Below are positions 1 to 9,785 of a DNA stretch of 64,000 nucleotides, one piece after another. Position numbers and translations under genes: made by a program. The notes under the pieces were generated by a model. That model made no database searches, was not told where the DNA came from, and saw only the letters and a program-made list of their open reading frames with translations. Every line of letters starts with the position of its first letter. Position 1 is the stretch's first letter. Source of the DNA: Andrena cerasifolii (lineage: Eukaryota > Arthropoda > Insecta > Hymenoptera > Andrenidae); the NCBI RefSeq assembly GCF_050908995.1, contig NC_135120.1, forward strand, positions 1,798,001 through 1,862,000, read 5' to 3'.

Positions 1-2479
1 TCCGATCTTCTTGACGTACGCGTATTTGCCGATACATTTTTGTTATATCGGCCGATAACACGAATTTATGTTTACGGAAACGAATCAAAATTGCAAATAG
101 GTCACTCTGAACGGTTGGACCTACCATTTGGGTCTCATTTAACGAGATCCCTGAAGACGACTTCGCGGAACCGTCGAAAACAACCCGCATTTTTGTCGTT
201 GTACTGGCTTCCTTAAAAACTGCATGATGAGGCAAATAATAATTTGGCTCTACTACACGCGTCTGTTCGTTAATACGCGTCATGTGTCCCAGTTCTTCGT
301 ATTCAGCCATGAATTCAATATATTGCCGTCGTAGGTTTGGTTGCCTAACGAATTTCCGTTCCATTGCCATCAAGCGTTTCTCCGCTTGGGCTCTGGACTT
401 TCCTAATGTGTTGATTTTATTATTGAATGGAATGCCTACAACGAACCGTCCAGCATCGTCGCGTACCGTGTTTTGACGGAAATGCTGTTCACAGGCATCC
501 AGTAAAAGGTCTGCCTGGTCGTGTGAAGTCGAAAATCCATCTTCAATCTCCCAAAATCTTTCTACAGCGCGGTGTAACTCATCGGTTACGGTCGCATGAC
601 AAGTGGTGATATTCCTTGTTGGAACACTCACCGGCCAATTCAAGCTACCTCCCAACACCCAACCAAGCCTAGTCTTCTGCCATACCAACCCCGCAGTTAC
701 CTGGTGCTGCCCAATGCACAATAATTGCCAGAAAAGCGCAGCCCCTATTAACAGGTCAACACGTTTAGGTTCTGCGAAACGCGGGTCGGCCAGCATAATG
801 CCAGCCGGTATGGAAATATCCGCCCGCTTTAACGGTGCGTTTGGCATGTTGTCAGTAATGGTCGGTATAATTAAACAGGACAAACTTGAACGGAAGCTAC
901 CTGATCTCGCGTGTACAACTACCTGCGTCTTTGCCTCAATTGAGTTGATTGCCCGGCCTAATCCGCCCACGGTAGTAGTGACACTCGATTGTCGAAGCCC
1001 TAACCTTTTGCTAAATTGTTCAGTAATGAAATGAGCCTGTGACCCGGCGTCTAGCAACGCACAACATTCATGCCGATTTCCCTTTCCATCTTCCACATGT
1101 ACCAACGCTGTCGAAAGCACTGTGAAATCTAGTTCAGAAATTCGCGAATCCGAAACGTGAGCGTGTAAAGTCGGCTCCCTTTCATCGGGCCGAGATTCTG
1201 AACCTTCAGGTTGATCTTTAAATTCGGTTGTACTACTCTCAACTAAGTTAACCCGGTGTAGCAATGTGTTATGTTTTCGTCCACATTTCCGGCATGCCCC
1301 GCGCGTGCATGTTTTGACACTATGTCCTAATTGTAAACAATTGAAACAATATCTTAACCTTTTGATCGTTGCATGCAGCTCACTGTGAGGCATGGATTTC
1401 AATTCAGTACATTGCTGCAGCGAATGATCGCCCTTACACAACAAGCAGCTATCTAAATTACTTGCAACATGAGCTGATACCGCTGATTGTTGCTTATTTC
1501 TCTGCTTATGAGATTCTAATTTGTTGCTTGACTGAGGCCCGGATCCTGTCGCCTGTCTATTGCTAACCCTTCGCTCGAGGAGCTTTGACCGTTTTTCTAA
1601 AAACTTTACAAAATCACTAAATTGCAGACTTTCCGACCTTTGGAGGAGATACTTTTCCCATTCTATACTGGTTGCCGAATCCAGTTTTTTCGATAACATT
1701 AATATTATCAATGTGTCCCAAGAGTTAACAGGTTGACCAAGAGCACCCAATGCAGCGATATGGTTCTGAATGTCGTCCACAAACTCTCGAAGCACGGTGC
1801 CTGACGGCTTCGTTATTGACGGCAAATCTAACAGTGCATTTGTATGATGGTGTACTAGCGCTTGGGAATCCTCATATCTCGCCTTCAGCCTTGGCCACGC
1901 AACGCAATAATTCGCCTCCGAAACACCCAATGATTCTATGACTCGAGCCGCCGGACCCTTCAGTGCAGAGCTCAAATATTGAAACCGTTGCATATCAGTC
2001 AATGTTTCATTTGTATGAATCAATGACAAGAATGTGTCTCGAAATCGTACCCACTTACTATAATTCCCGTCAAATGTGGGTAAAGTAATTGTCGGTAATC
2101 GCGGTATGACTTGAGTTTCGCCAAGGATCGGTGACGAAATACCCGCTACTGATGCACTTGATGGTGCAATTACAGTTGGAGGACCACGTCTATCCGTAAT
2201 ACATCTCTCCGCTGATGCCATTACATTGAAAAATGTTGTTTCGAATGCATCTCGTTCATCGGAATGCACAGTCTCTACAGCTGATTCTACTACTAGGACC
2301 TCAATCTGTGATTGTACGGCATCGAATTTTTCGTACAATCCTTCGTTCGCCTTTACCCGTTTCTCCAGCGCAATTAAGTCGGTTTCTCTAGCCGATGACT
2401 CAACAAATTTTTTAAACAATGTCAATCGCGCCTTTATGGTTCCGCGTTCAGCGACGAGAGGTTTCAATTGAGCCTCCAT
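1..2479 (-). CDS. BEL/Pao retrotransposon gag-pol, 5' part, open to window edge
   Basis: The frame is open without a stop from the ATG at 2479 to base 1 (826 codons), so the polyprotein continues off the left edge. Seen in order: a charged, coiled-coil-like N-terminus; a DUF1759-like Gag region near residues 136-200 (LPTFDGNYSKWVRFRDTF); three zinc knuckles around residues 344-405 (CLLCKGDHSLQQC, CFNCLQLGHSVKTC, CRKCGRKHNTLLH); an aspartic protease near residue 476 with LLDAGSQAHFI; and the start of the reverse transcriptase near residue 765 (VVFDGSAKSSSGISL). Pao Gag-Pol packages, processes and reverse-transcribes its RNA in cytoplasmic particles. Knuckles and protease Asp are intact, so this is the least decayed retroelement in the window. 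The catalytic RT block, RNase H and integrase lie outside. The start is the first ATG of the frame after the leader. Confidence 0.9.
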   Translation of the reverse strand, partial: MEAQLKPLVAERGTIKARLTLFKKFVESSARETDLIALEKRVKANEGLYEKFDAVQSQIEVLVVESAVETVHSDERDAFETTFFNVMASAERCITDRRGPPTVIAPSSASVAGISSPILGETQVIPRLPTITLPTFDGNYSKWVRFRDTFLSLIHTNETLTDMQRFQYLSSALKGPAARVIESLGVSEANYCVAWPRLKARYEDSQALVHHHTNALLDLPSITKPSGTVLREFVDDIQNHIAALGALGQPVNSWDTLIILMLSKKLDSATSIEWEKYLLQRSESLQFSDFVKFLEKRSKLLERRVSNRQATGSGPQSSNKLESHKQRNKQQSAVSAHVASNLDSCLLCKGDHSLQQCTELKSMPHSELHATIKRLRYCFNCLQLGHSVKTCTRGACRKCGRKHNTLLHRVNLVESSTTEFKDQPEGSESRPDEREPTLHAHVSDSRISELDFTVLSTALVHVEDGKGNRHECCALLDAGSQAHFITEQFSKRLGLRQSSVTTTVGGLGRAINSIEAKTQVVVHARSGSFRSSLSCLIIPTITDNMPNAPLKRADISIPAGIMLADPRFAEPKRVDLLIGAALFWQLLCIGQHQVTAGLVWQKTRLGWVLGGSLNWPVSVPTRNITTCHATVTDELHRAVERFWEIEDGFSTSHDQADLLLDACEQHFRQNTVRDDAGRFVVGIPFNNKINTLGKSRAQAEKRLMAMERKFVRQPNLRRQYIEFMAEYEELGHMTRINEQTRVVEPNYYLPHHAVFKEASTTTKMRVVFDGSAKSSSGISLNETQMVGPTVQSDLFAILIRFRKHKFVLSADITKMYRQIRVRQEDR

Positions 2480-2830
2480 TGTATACGATTCACGCAATAG
2501 ATAACTTGGAAAGGACTTACGAAAGGAAGGTCGCTAATCTGCTGGCAACGATGGCTCGTTCCGTCCACGTTCGCCGTGAAGTCCGCTATCGACAACTCGC
2601 TCGGTGCCGCTTGATTCACCGTCCAGGGAGGTGACGCTTCGTGATGATGGCGCGCACTGCTGCCTACTGGATGCCGGTTCAGCCTCTGCTACCGCACAAG
2701 GGATGCGTTCTTCACCCACAATGATGTCCTCGCTTACAATGTTGGGACTTGTCGAAGTTGTGCTGATGTGAGCACCCAATTTCCAGAAACGGACTCCAAT
2801 GTCCTCGATAATCTCCTTCGCTGGTGAATA
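2480..2830 (-). other. BEL/Pao leader between primer site and gag
   Basis: Untranslated leader of the left-edge BEL element, between its primer binding site and the gag ATG. A short open frame crosses the region but resembles no known domain and is probably incidental. Confidence 0.5.
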
Positions 2831-2847
2831 TCCGGCTCGAAGGACCA
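2831..2847 (-). other. Primer binding site, tRNA-Tyr type
   Basis: On the minus strand this reads TGGTCCTTCGAGCCGGA, complementary to the 3' end of eukaryotic tRNA-Tyr (CCGGCTCGAAGGACCA). It abuts the 5' LTR end and fixes element orientation. The same site occurs in the second BEL element at 56944-56960. Confidence 0.8.
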
Positions 2848-2848
2848 A

Positions 2849-3571
2849 TGTTAATTCCCTTTGGATGAGTTAGACTCGTTCAGGGTTTGTTAAGATTGCA
2901 AACTATTTGCCGACTATGAAGGACCACCCTTGTAGAGGGACAATGTTCAATCGATTCAAAACCATTTATTTTAACAATAAATTTAACTTAACTATATTTA
3001 CTATCTAAGTGTACTTGTTCGTACGCAAGGTCTATTACTATAATAGTGAGATCTGTAGCGTTCGATAGGTTCGATGAGGTTTGTCTGAATATCTATTGCG
3101 ATCTGGTCACGGCTCGTCGCTGAGCTTTCCTCCAAGTCTCTCAGCCCTCCTTCCTGGTCTGGAAAAATGGGCCTTGTCCAATCAGCGTCTCGCGACATCG
3201 CAACACCCTTCCATTGCGCCCTTTGCGTGTCTTCCGGAGTGGGATGCGTTGGCGTTAGACTCCTCCGCTTGGTGGTAACGGCTTGGCAACGCGTGAGAAA
3301 AACCCCGGGCCTTGATTTCACCAACGGCCTACTTGCTGGCGAAAACCGTTGAAACGGTCGGACCCATGGTGGGCCCTCAAGAACTTGACCTTCGAGGTCT
3401 GGGATGCGTCAAGAAAAAACTCGGCGATCCGAGGACGACAATGCAAGTCAAGGACTCCTTAGGTTTATGGAGATTTGTGTTTCCGCATCTCAATTGGGTT
3501 TGGAGATGGGACAAACTTTCTCTAAACAGAGTGACTTGACCAAGGTGGTCTGGCTAGTGTATAACTAAACA
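2849..3571 (-). repeat. 5' LTR of the left-edge BEL/Pao element
   Basis: The inner boundary is firm: the primer site is followed by one base and then TGTT, the minus-strand LTR end. An AATAAA on the minus strand near 2970-2985 fits the polyadenylation signal of the R region. The outer boundary is tentative, placed at the TG...CA-compatible TAAACA near 3571. The partner LTR lies outside the window, so neither target duplication nor LTR divergence can be read. Confidence 0.55.
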
Positions 3572-4104
3572 AAATATATGCACGCGTTTGCCATCCACTG
3601 CGCTAACACATTTCGGGATATTTCACTTTTTGATAAAAGTCGGTTCGTTTTTTTTCCATTTCTCATTATTAAATTTTCACGGCATAAGTTGCCTCTCCAA
3701 GGCGAAAACTGATGGCTATTGCACGAAAAGACAATAGTGAATTGAATCTAAAACATTATTTAAAATAAGAAAAAATTAATTAAAATAAACGAATAGTAAT
3801 TTTGCAATTGAATAATTACGAATGGAAATTCAAAAATCATTCTTCAATATACAACTTGGTTGTGCGGTTAATATAACTGGTTCTCAAACTCATTCTAATT
3901 TGATACTTTGACGTCGATCTTTCACGGGACACGTAAATGATTTTCGGACAAATTATATGTTAACTAACCGAACTATGTTTACACAATTAAACTAATCAAT
4001 TTTTGATACACAAATAACATATAGTTCTAATATAAAAAATTAAATGTACCTGTCCTTCATGCGCGCCGTACTTGGTGGGATGTTAATAACGTGTGATTTT
4101 TTAT
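3572..4104. other. AT-rich stretch, nothing recognised
   Basis: No coding pattern, inverted end or duplication was found. If the Harbinger accessory gene on the plus strand at 5061 had an upstream exon beyond the transposase, it would have to lie here; no MADF-like coding was visible. Confidence 0.5.
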
Positions 4105-5060
4105 TTATGTTCGGACGCCTCTTTCGACAATGTTCTCTTGCCATTCCACAGCCCCCTCCGGTGAAGTGAAATAGCTCCGAAATCTATCCCGGATGGCAAA
4201 CCCCTCGGCATTACTAAACCCTCCTACTCCAGCCAATGGCGTCATGTTATTTATTGCCATGCTTGGCTCCAAATGTTGTTGCTGCGCGGGATTGTTGCAC
4301 ATATATTCATCGCGCAACATGTTGTGGAGGCAACATGTTGCGGTTATAATATTATCTGTAGTTTCCGGCATTACGGCAATTGTTGAAAAAAAAATGCGAA
4401 ATGTCTGGGACAATATCCCAAATGCATTTTCTGACATCCTACGGGCGCGACAGAGCCGATAATTAAAAATTTTTTTCGACAGATCTTGTGCTGCAACGTT
4501 CTTTGGGTATGGTTTCAACATACGTTTTGTGAGGCGAAATGCCTCATCGCCCACAATTACATGAGGGGCTGTAACGTTCGATCCCGGAAGAGGTTTGTCC
4601 ATTGGAAATTTCATTTTGTCTTCACTTATGGCTTGGCCCATAATTGATTTGGTAAATATACCGCTGTCTCCTTCTTTTCCATACGATCCCACGTCAATGA
4701 TAATAAATTTGTAATTTGCATCCACCAATGCTAATAATACTATGGAAAAGAAGTTCTTGTAGTTAAAATACAAAGAACCGCTATTGCCTGGGCATTGTAT
4801 TCGGATGTGTTTCCCGTCAATAGCTCCAACACAATTCGGAAAATTCCATTTGACTAGAAAGTCGGTGGCTATTTTCTCAAAACCTGCAATACTCGGCTGC
4901 GGCATAAATAATGGAACTAATTTATTGCACAATTGTTCCAATACGGTGCGTACAATAACACTTATGTAATTTGGTGATATTCGAAATGCAAATGCTAATG
5001 ATCTATAGGATTCTCCAGTGGCTAGGAACCTGTAAAAAATATATTTTCTAATTATTTCAG

Positions 5061-5465
5061 GTGGTGATTGTAAGAAGAGATGGAGGAACATATGCGATAC
5101 ATGTAGGAAAATGAAGCGGGGCATCAAGTACGGTACAGGGTCGGCAGCAAAGTACATCTACCTGTAGGTACATGTAGTGTGCAGTGCCATATAGGCACAG
5201 AAAAGAATCTAGTACTGTACTGGATGTTTTGACATGGACAGCTCTCGAAACAGAAAAACTGATGGGCAGTATCAGCAAATAATTGGAAGCAGATTGCGAC
5301 TCCATTGTGATATTTTTTAAAACTATGTGGATGGCACGCCAAAAATTTCCGCCACACTTAATTGTAGAAACAAAGGCGTTGGTGTTTAAATTGATTAATG
5401 ATCTCGAAATGGAGTCAGCGCAAGATACATGTGTTTGTGCTTGTGGTATTAGTAAAATACAATAG
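5061..5465 (+). pseudogene. Harbinger MADF-BESS accessory gene, copy 1 remnant
   Basis: After an ATTATTTCAG acceptor, the plus strand encodes the second half of a MADF (Myb/SANT-like) domain: CKKRWRNICDTC...KYGTGSAAK, stopping at about 5159. A second piece at 5230-5465 matches the BESS-like end of copy 2 (here SIVIFFKTM...KFPPHLIVETKALV; there ETMIFFKSM...KLPRKLLAEAKTSV) with one internal stop. In Harbinger elements this partner binds DNA and helps transposase reach the nucleus. The first half of the MADF domain is absent, so an upstream exon is lost or lies beyond the transposase. Confidence 0.7.
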
Positions 5466-5479
5466 CCGTGATGTTCCCG

Positions 5480-5605
5480 AGGTCCCACCGATTCGTAGAG
5501 AGGATGGTCACCGTGGGGTTTTAGTCAATAAGAATCAGACACTACCTCGGTCTCACATACCGCGAGGTGGAGGTGTTTATAAAGATATCCTCCCGTAAAT
5601 AGAAA
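5480..5605 (+). repeat. Possible non-LTR retroposon 3' end
   Basis: The plus strand contains GTGGGGTTTTAGTC, then ACACTACCTCGGTCTCAC, then GGTGTTTATAAAGAT and an A-rich tail. The minus strand at 8287-8400 holds a diverged counterpart ending in a real poly(A). The layout resembles the 3' untranslated end of R1-like non-LTR elements, but the family is a guess. Confidence 0.4.
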
Positions 5606-5654
5606 AACGCGTTCGTGCAAAAAACCAACCAAGAGTAACACTGAAAGAGGGGGA

Positions 5655-7189
5655 GAGAGTGTGACGACGTAAGCGATGACCGAATGCGTGATAGAGTAAT
5701 TGGCAAAAGGAGAGAGAGAGCGCGCGTAGGTAAAGAAAAAGCGGAATAGGGAGAATCGAATGTACGAGAGCGAGGAGAGAATGAACGGGAGAGCATGCAG
5801 CGAGCGAAGCGAGAGCGTACAAATCAACGCATGTGCAAATCAGTAGACGGAGAGTGATTATTAAGAGACCATATTTGTATTAACTGTAGTAAAAATATAC
5901 AACAGCTGTAATAAAATTATGTGACGAAAAAATAAAATATGCTTGTGAAAAATTAACTTGCCTCAATGTCAGGAGCAACTAGATACGATTTTTTCTCCAA
6001 ATCCTTTCCAATATGATTCAAAACGAAATGAACCTGCTCTTTATTTAGGCGAAAAAATTGTCTATACGTTTCCTCGTTATCCACTAAATGGTTTGTTATT
6101 AAGATACGAGAATAACCCTCGGTCCTTCGAGTCTGGTACATTGGTTTCACTTCACTTCTATTTCCCCTTTCGAAATATGCTAGCAGAAGCATATCGTCGT
6201 CTTCTTCTTCCTGCAGCAACGCACGCAGCAGCAATTTGCGATTCATTATATGAAATTAAATCACTCTACTGTACAGTTCACGTCGCACTGTCACGCCAGC
6301 AGGCAATATTTAAAACTGTGCGAACGTCCGTAGATCACAAATTCACAGAGGTGTGTCTCCTTTGAAGACACAAGAACGAGTGTCGTTCTAGCAAAGGTTG
6401 GGGAGGTCCTAAGCTAAGGGCAATAAAGTGACTGCATTTATGGCATCCGCTACGTAGGAGAAACTATGTATTTTGGTGTATCGGGTCTTGGAGTACGCAT
6501 ACCAATTCAAACTTGCGTTTCCATTTCAGAAATGCGAAATAACTAGAGAAAACGAGACATATGTATGTACATGTATGTGTGAACACCTGATTCGACCCGA
6601 GTCCCCTGCAAGAAACCAGCATCATCGTCCAGAAGATGTTAGCATATTTCGAAAGGGGAAGTAGAAGTGAAGTGAAACCAATGTACCAGACTCGAAGGAC
6701 CGAGGGTTATTCTCGTATCTTAATAACAAACCATTTAGTGGATAACGAGGAAACGTATAGACAATTTTTTCGCCTAAATAAAGAGCAGGTTCATTTCGTT
6801 TTGAATCATATTGGAAAGGATTTGGAGAAAAAATCGTGTCTAAGAGTCAAGACGCCAATTTCACCGGAAGATAAGTTGCTCCTGACATTGAGGCAAGTTA
6901 ATTTTTCACAAGCACATTTTATTTTTTCGTCACATAATTTTATTACAGCTGTTGTATATTTTTACTACAGTTAATACAAATATGGTCTCTTAATAATCAC
7001 GCTCCGTCTACTGATTTGCACATGCGTTGATTTGTACGCTCTCGCTTCGCTCGCTGCATGCTCTCCCGTTCATTCTCTCCTCGCTCTCGTACATTCGATT
7101 CTCCCTATTCCGCTTTTTCTTTACCTACGCGCGCGCTCTCTCTCCTTGTGCCAATTACTCTATCACACATTCGGTCATCGCTTACGTCG
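5655..7189. repeat. Long palindrome: near-identical inner Harbinger arms
   Basis: Positions 5655-6195 and 6625-7189 are inverted copies separated by about 430 bases. Both arms carry transposase exon 1, the GC donor and the start of the intron. By eye the intronic parts differ at only a few sites apart from a 31-base deletion in the left exon. Farther out, the two Harbinger copies are strongly diverged. The spacer (6196-6624) shows no gene. Confidence 0.85.
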
Positions 7190-8205
7190 CACAGTGGGAC
7201 GGATGGACGTTTAGGTAGGCATTCAGTTCATTTCTTACATATTTCATCATTTAATTATTATAATCTAAGATTACAGGTAATATATTGTATAATAAATTCA
7301 ATAATATTTTTTTTTCTCGTCGCTCTTTTTAATAATGGGACTTCAAGATTCCCTTCATGTTGATTTTCATATATATACATCCATATATATGGATCGGGGC
7401 TTATTATTAAATTATTTAGAACATCTTGATTTGTCATTTTTCGGCTGCTCTTTTTGCGTATAATTCGCAGTAGTTTTTAAAATCATTATTTCGGGCGTTC
7501 TGGGCTTCCTCAGTTAAATATTCTAAAAAAAAATTATTATATCTACTAAAATTTAGTATATTTCTCCTGACTTGCACCTGCGTTTGTGCAAAAAAATATC
7601 AATTTTTCAAAGGGTCGGATGCGGTCGGATATGAATAATTGAATTTTGTGAAATTGAATCTATCCAGAATTATGAGGTATGCTTGAATTTACGGACAAAT
7701 ACGAACAATTCTTTTAATTTAGAAAAATACGAAAATGGTAACAAAAAATCTTAATTTGGCAATAGAATATAAGTGTTTATATTTTTCATTACAAGAAAAG
7801 GACTAACTAAAACTATTCCAATGTGTAAAAGCTGATCATTTTCTAAAAATGGAAATCTAAAATTTTTTTTAGAATATTTAACTGAGGAAGCCCAGAACGT
7901 CCGAAATAATGATTTTAAAAACTACTGCGAATTTTACGCAAAAAGAGCAGCCGAAAAATGACAAATCAAGATGTTCTAAATAATTTATTAATAAGCCCCG
8001 ATCCATATATATGGATGTATATATATGGAAATCAACATGAAGGGACTCTTGAAGTCCCATTATTAAAAAGAGCGACGAGAAAAAAAATGATTATTGTATT
8101 TATTATACAATATATTACCTGTAATCGTAGATTATAATCATTAAATGATAAAATATGTAAGAAATGAACTGAATGCCTACCTAAACGTCGATCCGTCCCA
8201 CTGTG
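7190..8205. mobile_element. Transib-type MITE with CGTCG duplication
   Basis: Terminal inverted repeats of about 350 bp start with CACAGTGGGACGGAT at both ends and surround a roughly 310-bp spacer. Directly flanking copies of CGTCG occur at 7185-7189 and 8206-8210. A 5-bp CGNCG duplication and CACAGTG-like ends (resembling the RAG heptamer) are hallmarks of the Transib superfamily. The mirrored sequence near 5655-5665 preserves the unoccupied target. No transposase is encoded; the arms carry short AT-rich palindromes only. Confidence 0.85.
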
Positions 8206-8286
8206 CGTCGCCACACTCGCCCGCGCTATCATTTGCTACCGGTTCTCTCTCAGTGTCGCTCGTAATTACTTTCTTGCACGGCGGGT

Positions 8287-8405
8287 TTTTTTTTTTTTTT
8301 TTTTTTTTTAACGTGGGGAAATCTTCATAGACACCTCAGCCTCCTGGGGTGGGAGATCGAGGTAGTGTCGGATTCTTACCGACTAAAACCCCACGATGAA
8401 TCATC
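8287..8405 (-). repeat. Retroposon 3' end with poly(A) tail
   Basis: Read on the minus strand, CCCCACGT is followed by more than 20 A residues (poly-T at 8287-8309). Upstream are GGTGTCTATGAAGATTTCC and ACACTACCTCGATCTCCC. It mirrors the plus-strand piece at 5480-5605, so it was probably present before the two Harbinger copies came to face each other. Confidence 0.5.
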
Positions 8406-8407
8406 AG

Positions 8408-8560
8408 GGTTGCCGGGAATGTTTTTGATGGACAAGATTGTCAATGGAAGGAGACCGACGTGATGATGCCGTGACTTCACTGACACACGCATTAGCACCA
8501 CTCCTGTAGGTGTTCCCCCTCCATTGACAATCTTCTCCATCAAGAACATTCCCGGCAACA
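8408..8560. repeat. Inverted repeat, about 40-bp arms
   Basis: GTTGCCGGGAATGTTTTTGA at 8408 recurs inverted at 8520-8560 (arm ends CATTCCCGGCAAC), around roughly 65 bases. It could form a hairpin. No gene or duplication was identified. Confidence 0.6.
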
Positions 8561-8576
8561 CTGACGGGAGAGCTGG

Positions 8577-8790
8577 ATAAAATGTAATCTAATTATGAAT
8601 TACAAATTACGATTAAAATGTAATAGTGTAGTTGATTACACATTATTTTTTGTAATCGTTAATTTAGGTAGTTGACCATTTGGTTTCGTCAACTACCTAA
8701 ATGAACGATTACAGAAAATAATATATAATCAACTACACAATTACATTTTAATCGTAATTTGTAATTCATAATTAGATTACATTTTGTCTA
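8577..8790. mobile_element. Foldback MITE, about 100-bp arms and 11-bp loop
   Basis: GATAAAATGTAATCTAATTA opens a near-perfect palindrome: about 100 bases, the loop CATTTGGTTTC, then the inverted copy ending TTAGATTACATTTTGTC. The AT-rich arms contain no coding sequence. Target duplication was not resolved. Confidence 0.75.
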
Positions 8791-8851
8791 ACTGCGACTA
8801 ATGGTGCCCATCTTCTGCGCGATTCGGGGGGGGGGGGGCACCCGCACCAGT

Positions 8852-9519
8852 TCACGGATCTTCTGCTGCTCTATTCTGCAGATCCAGCATTATCTTGAGG
8901 ACGGATGTCTTTGCCTCCGCCAACAACTTTCGCGGCAATTTTTTGCCCATTACCCCCATACTCTTAAAAAAGATCATGGTCTCGTCATTTTCCTCTTCCA
9001 TGGACATTTGCAATAGCTGTTCTCTTTCCGCAGATCTTGTTGCTATCGTATCCATGAAATTGCGGGATTCGTTCCTGTGCCTTTTCGGCGCTGCATATGA
9101 ATTGCTGCAAGTTCTTTTTCGGGAAGGAGCGATTGTGTCCTCTTGCGGTGATTCCGGTGATGGAACACCTTCCGAGCAAGTAGCAATTTCTGTTAACTCT
9201 ACGGGTGCTGAAAAGTCGTCGGTACCGCTGTTGTTATTATTAGGCATATTCCTATTATTTCCTTTTGGGAGTTCCATATTGCTCTGTGTGCTACAATAAA
9301 ATAAATAAAATAAATTTTTAAAATGTATTTTAGGACTCATCTTGTGTATAAAAAATACTTGCCTTCTCTCAGACGAGACAGTGTTCAAAAAATCTAAAAG
9401 TTTCATCAATGCCCACTCTTTTTTGGGCTTCGCTGCCGACCCGGTGCCGTGTTTGTTGGCCCGCTTCTTCTTCATGAAAGAGTCGCGAATATTTTTCCAC
9501 CGCGTTTTACATTCATCAG
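8852..9519 (-). pseudogene. Harbinger MADF-BESS accessory gene, copy 2
   Basis: After a CTATTTCAG acceptor at 9520, the exon encodes the end of a MADF domain (DECKTRWKNIRDSFMKKKRA, then HGTGSAAKPKKEW). A 72-base intron (9362-9291) has a GC donor (AGAAG|GCAAGT) and a TTGTAG acceptor; its length is a multiple of three and it has no stop, so spliced and retained forms share a frame. The second exon holds a polar linker with basic stretches (SRKRTCSNSYAAPKRHRNES) and a C-terminal BESS-like helix (ETMIFFKSMGVMGKKLPRKL), ending at 8852. The frame is open, but the first half of the MADF domain is not visible here. It lies head-to-head with transposase exon 2. Confidence 0.75.
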
Positions 9520-9785
9520 CTGAAATAGTTGGATAATATATTTTTGAGGGGATTCTTTGCTACTGGAGAAGCATTGAGATCGTTATCATTTGCATTCAAA
9601 GTAGATAAGTGTTGTTGAAACAAACGAACAGATTCTTTCCATAAACTAATATTTCCTATTTGAAAGGAAATGCAAAAGGCTTTATAATAAAATGGAACTT
9701 TTCAAACTGTTTTGAAGCTATTGATGGAGAGCATTTTAGAATATTGTGTCCACAGAATAGTGAATCCACATAAATATTGAATCCA

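Larger units (their letters stand above)
4105..6246 (-). pseudogene. PIF/Harbinger transposase, copy 1 (two exons)
   Basis: Exon 1 (6246-5962) encodes the N-terminus (YFERGNRSEVKPMYQTRR, then NKEQVHFVLNHIGKDLEKK). Exon 2 (5029-4105, about 307 codons, open) starts at RFLATGESYRSLAFAFRIS after a TTTTTTACAG acceptor. It carries the DDE_4 residues in GAIDGKHIRIQ (D), HVIVGDEAFRL (D) and MSENAFG (E). The donor at 5961 reads GAG|GCAAGT, a GC-AG intron; joining across it restores TLRFLATG. Exon 1 has lost about 31 bases before the donor compared with the palindromic copy, so the gene is broken there while exon 2 looks intact. The 932-bp intron holds the opposite-strand MADF-BESS remnant. An apparent upstream extension of exon 2 to 5157 is intron and antisense MADF sequence, not transposase. 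Confidence 0.82.
6636..9775 (+). pseudogene. PIF/Harbinger transposase, copy 2 (broken, two exons)
   Basis: Exon 1 (6636-6892) encodes LAYFERGSRSEVKPMYQTRR through PISPEDKLLLTLR and ends at the GC donor GAG|GCAAGT. After a long intron, exon 2 resumes near 9549 with FFATGEALRSLSFAFK and, after decay, WNFSNCFEAIDGEHFRILCP, which aligns with copy 1 WNFPNCVGAIDGKHIRIQCP. A stop at about 9775 ends the recognisable part; the second and third catalytic residues are gone. The intron has been expanded by a Transib MITE, a retroposon tail, two inverted repeats and the opposite-strand MADF gene. Treating both exons as one copy is inference from the mirrored order in copy 1. Confidence 0.65.

Noticed and set aside
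2534..2848. Minus-strand frame before BEL gag as a gene
   Set aside because: It starts in the primer binding site and has no domain; it is leader sequence.
5030..5157. Extension of the Harbinger transposase frame upstream of exon 2
   Set aside because: A splice acceptor lies at 5030 and the opposite strand encodes the MADF domain, so the extension is intron.
5525..7363. Ser/Leu-rich short frames in both palindrome arms
   Set aside because: They are the same intronic sequence read in inverted copies; no domain and no conserved start.
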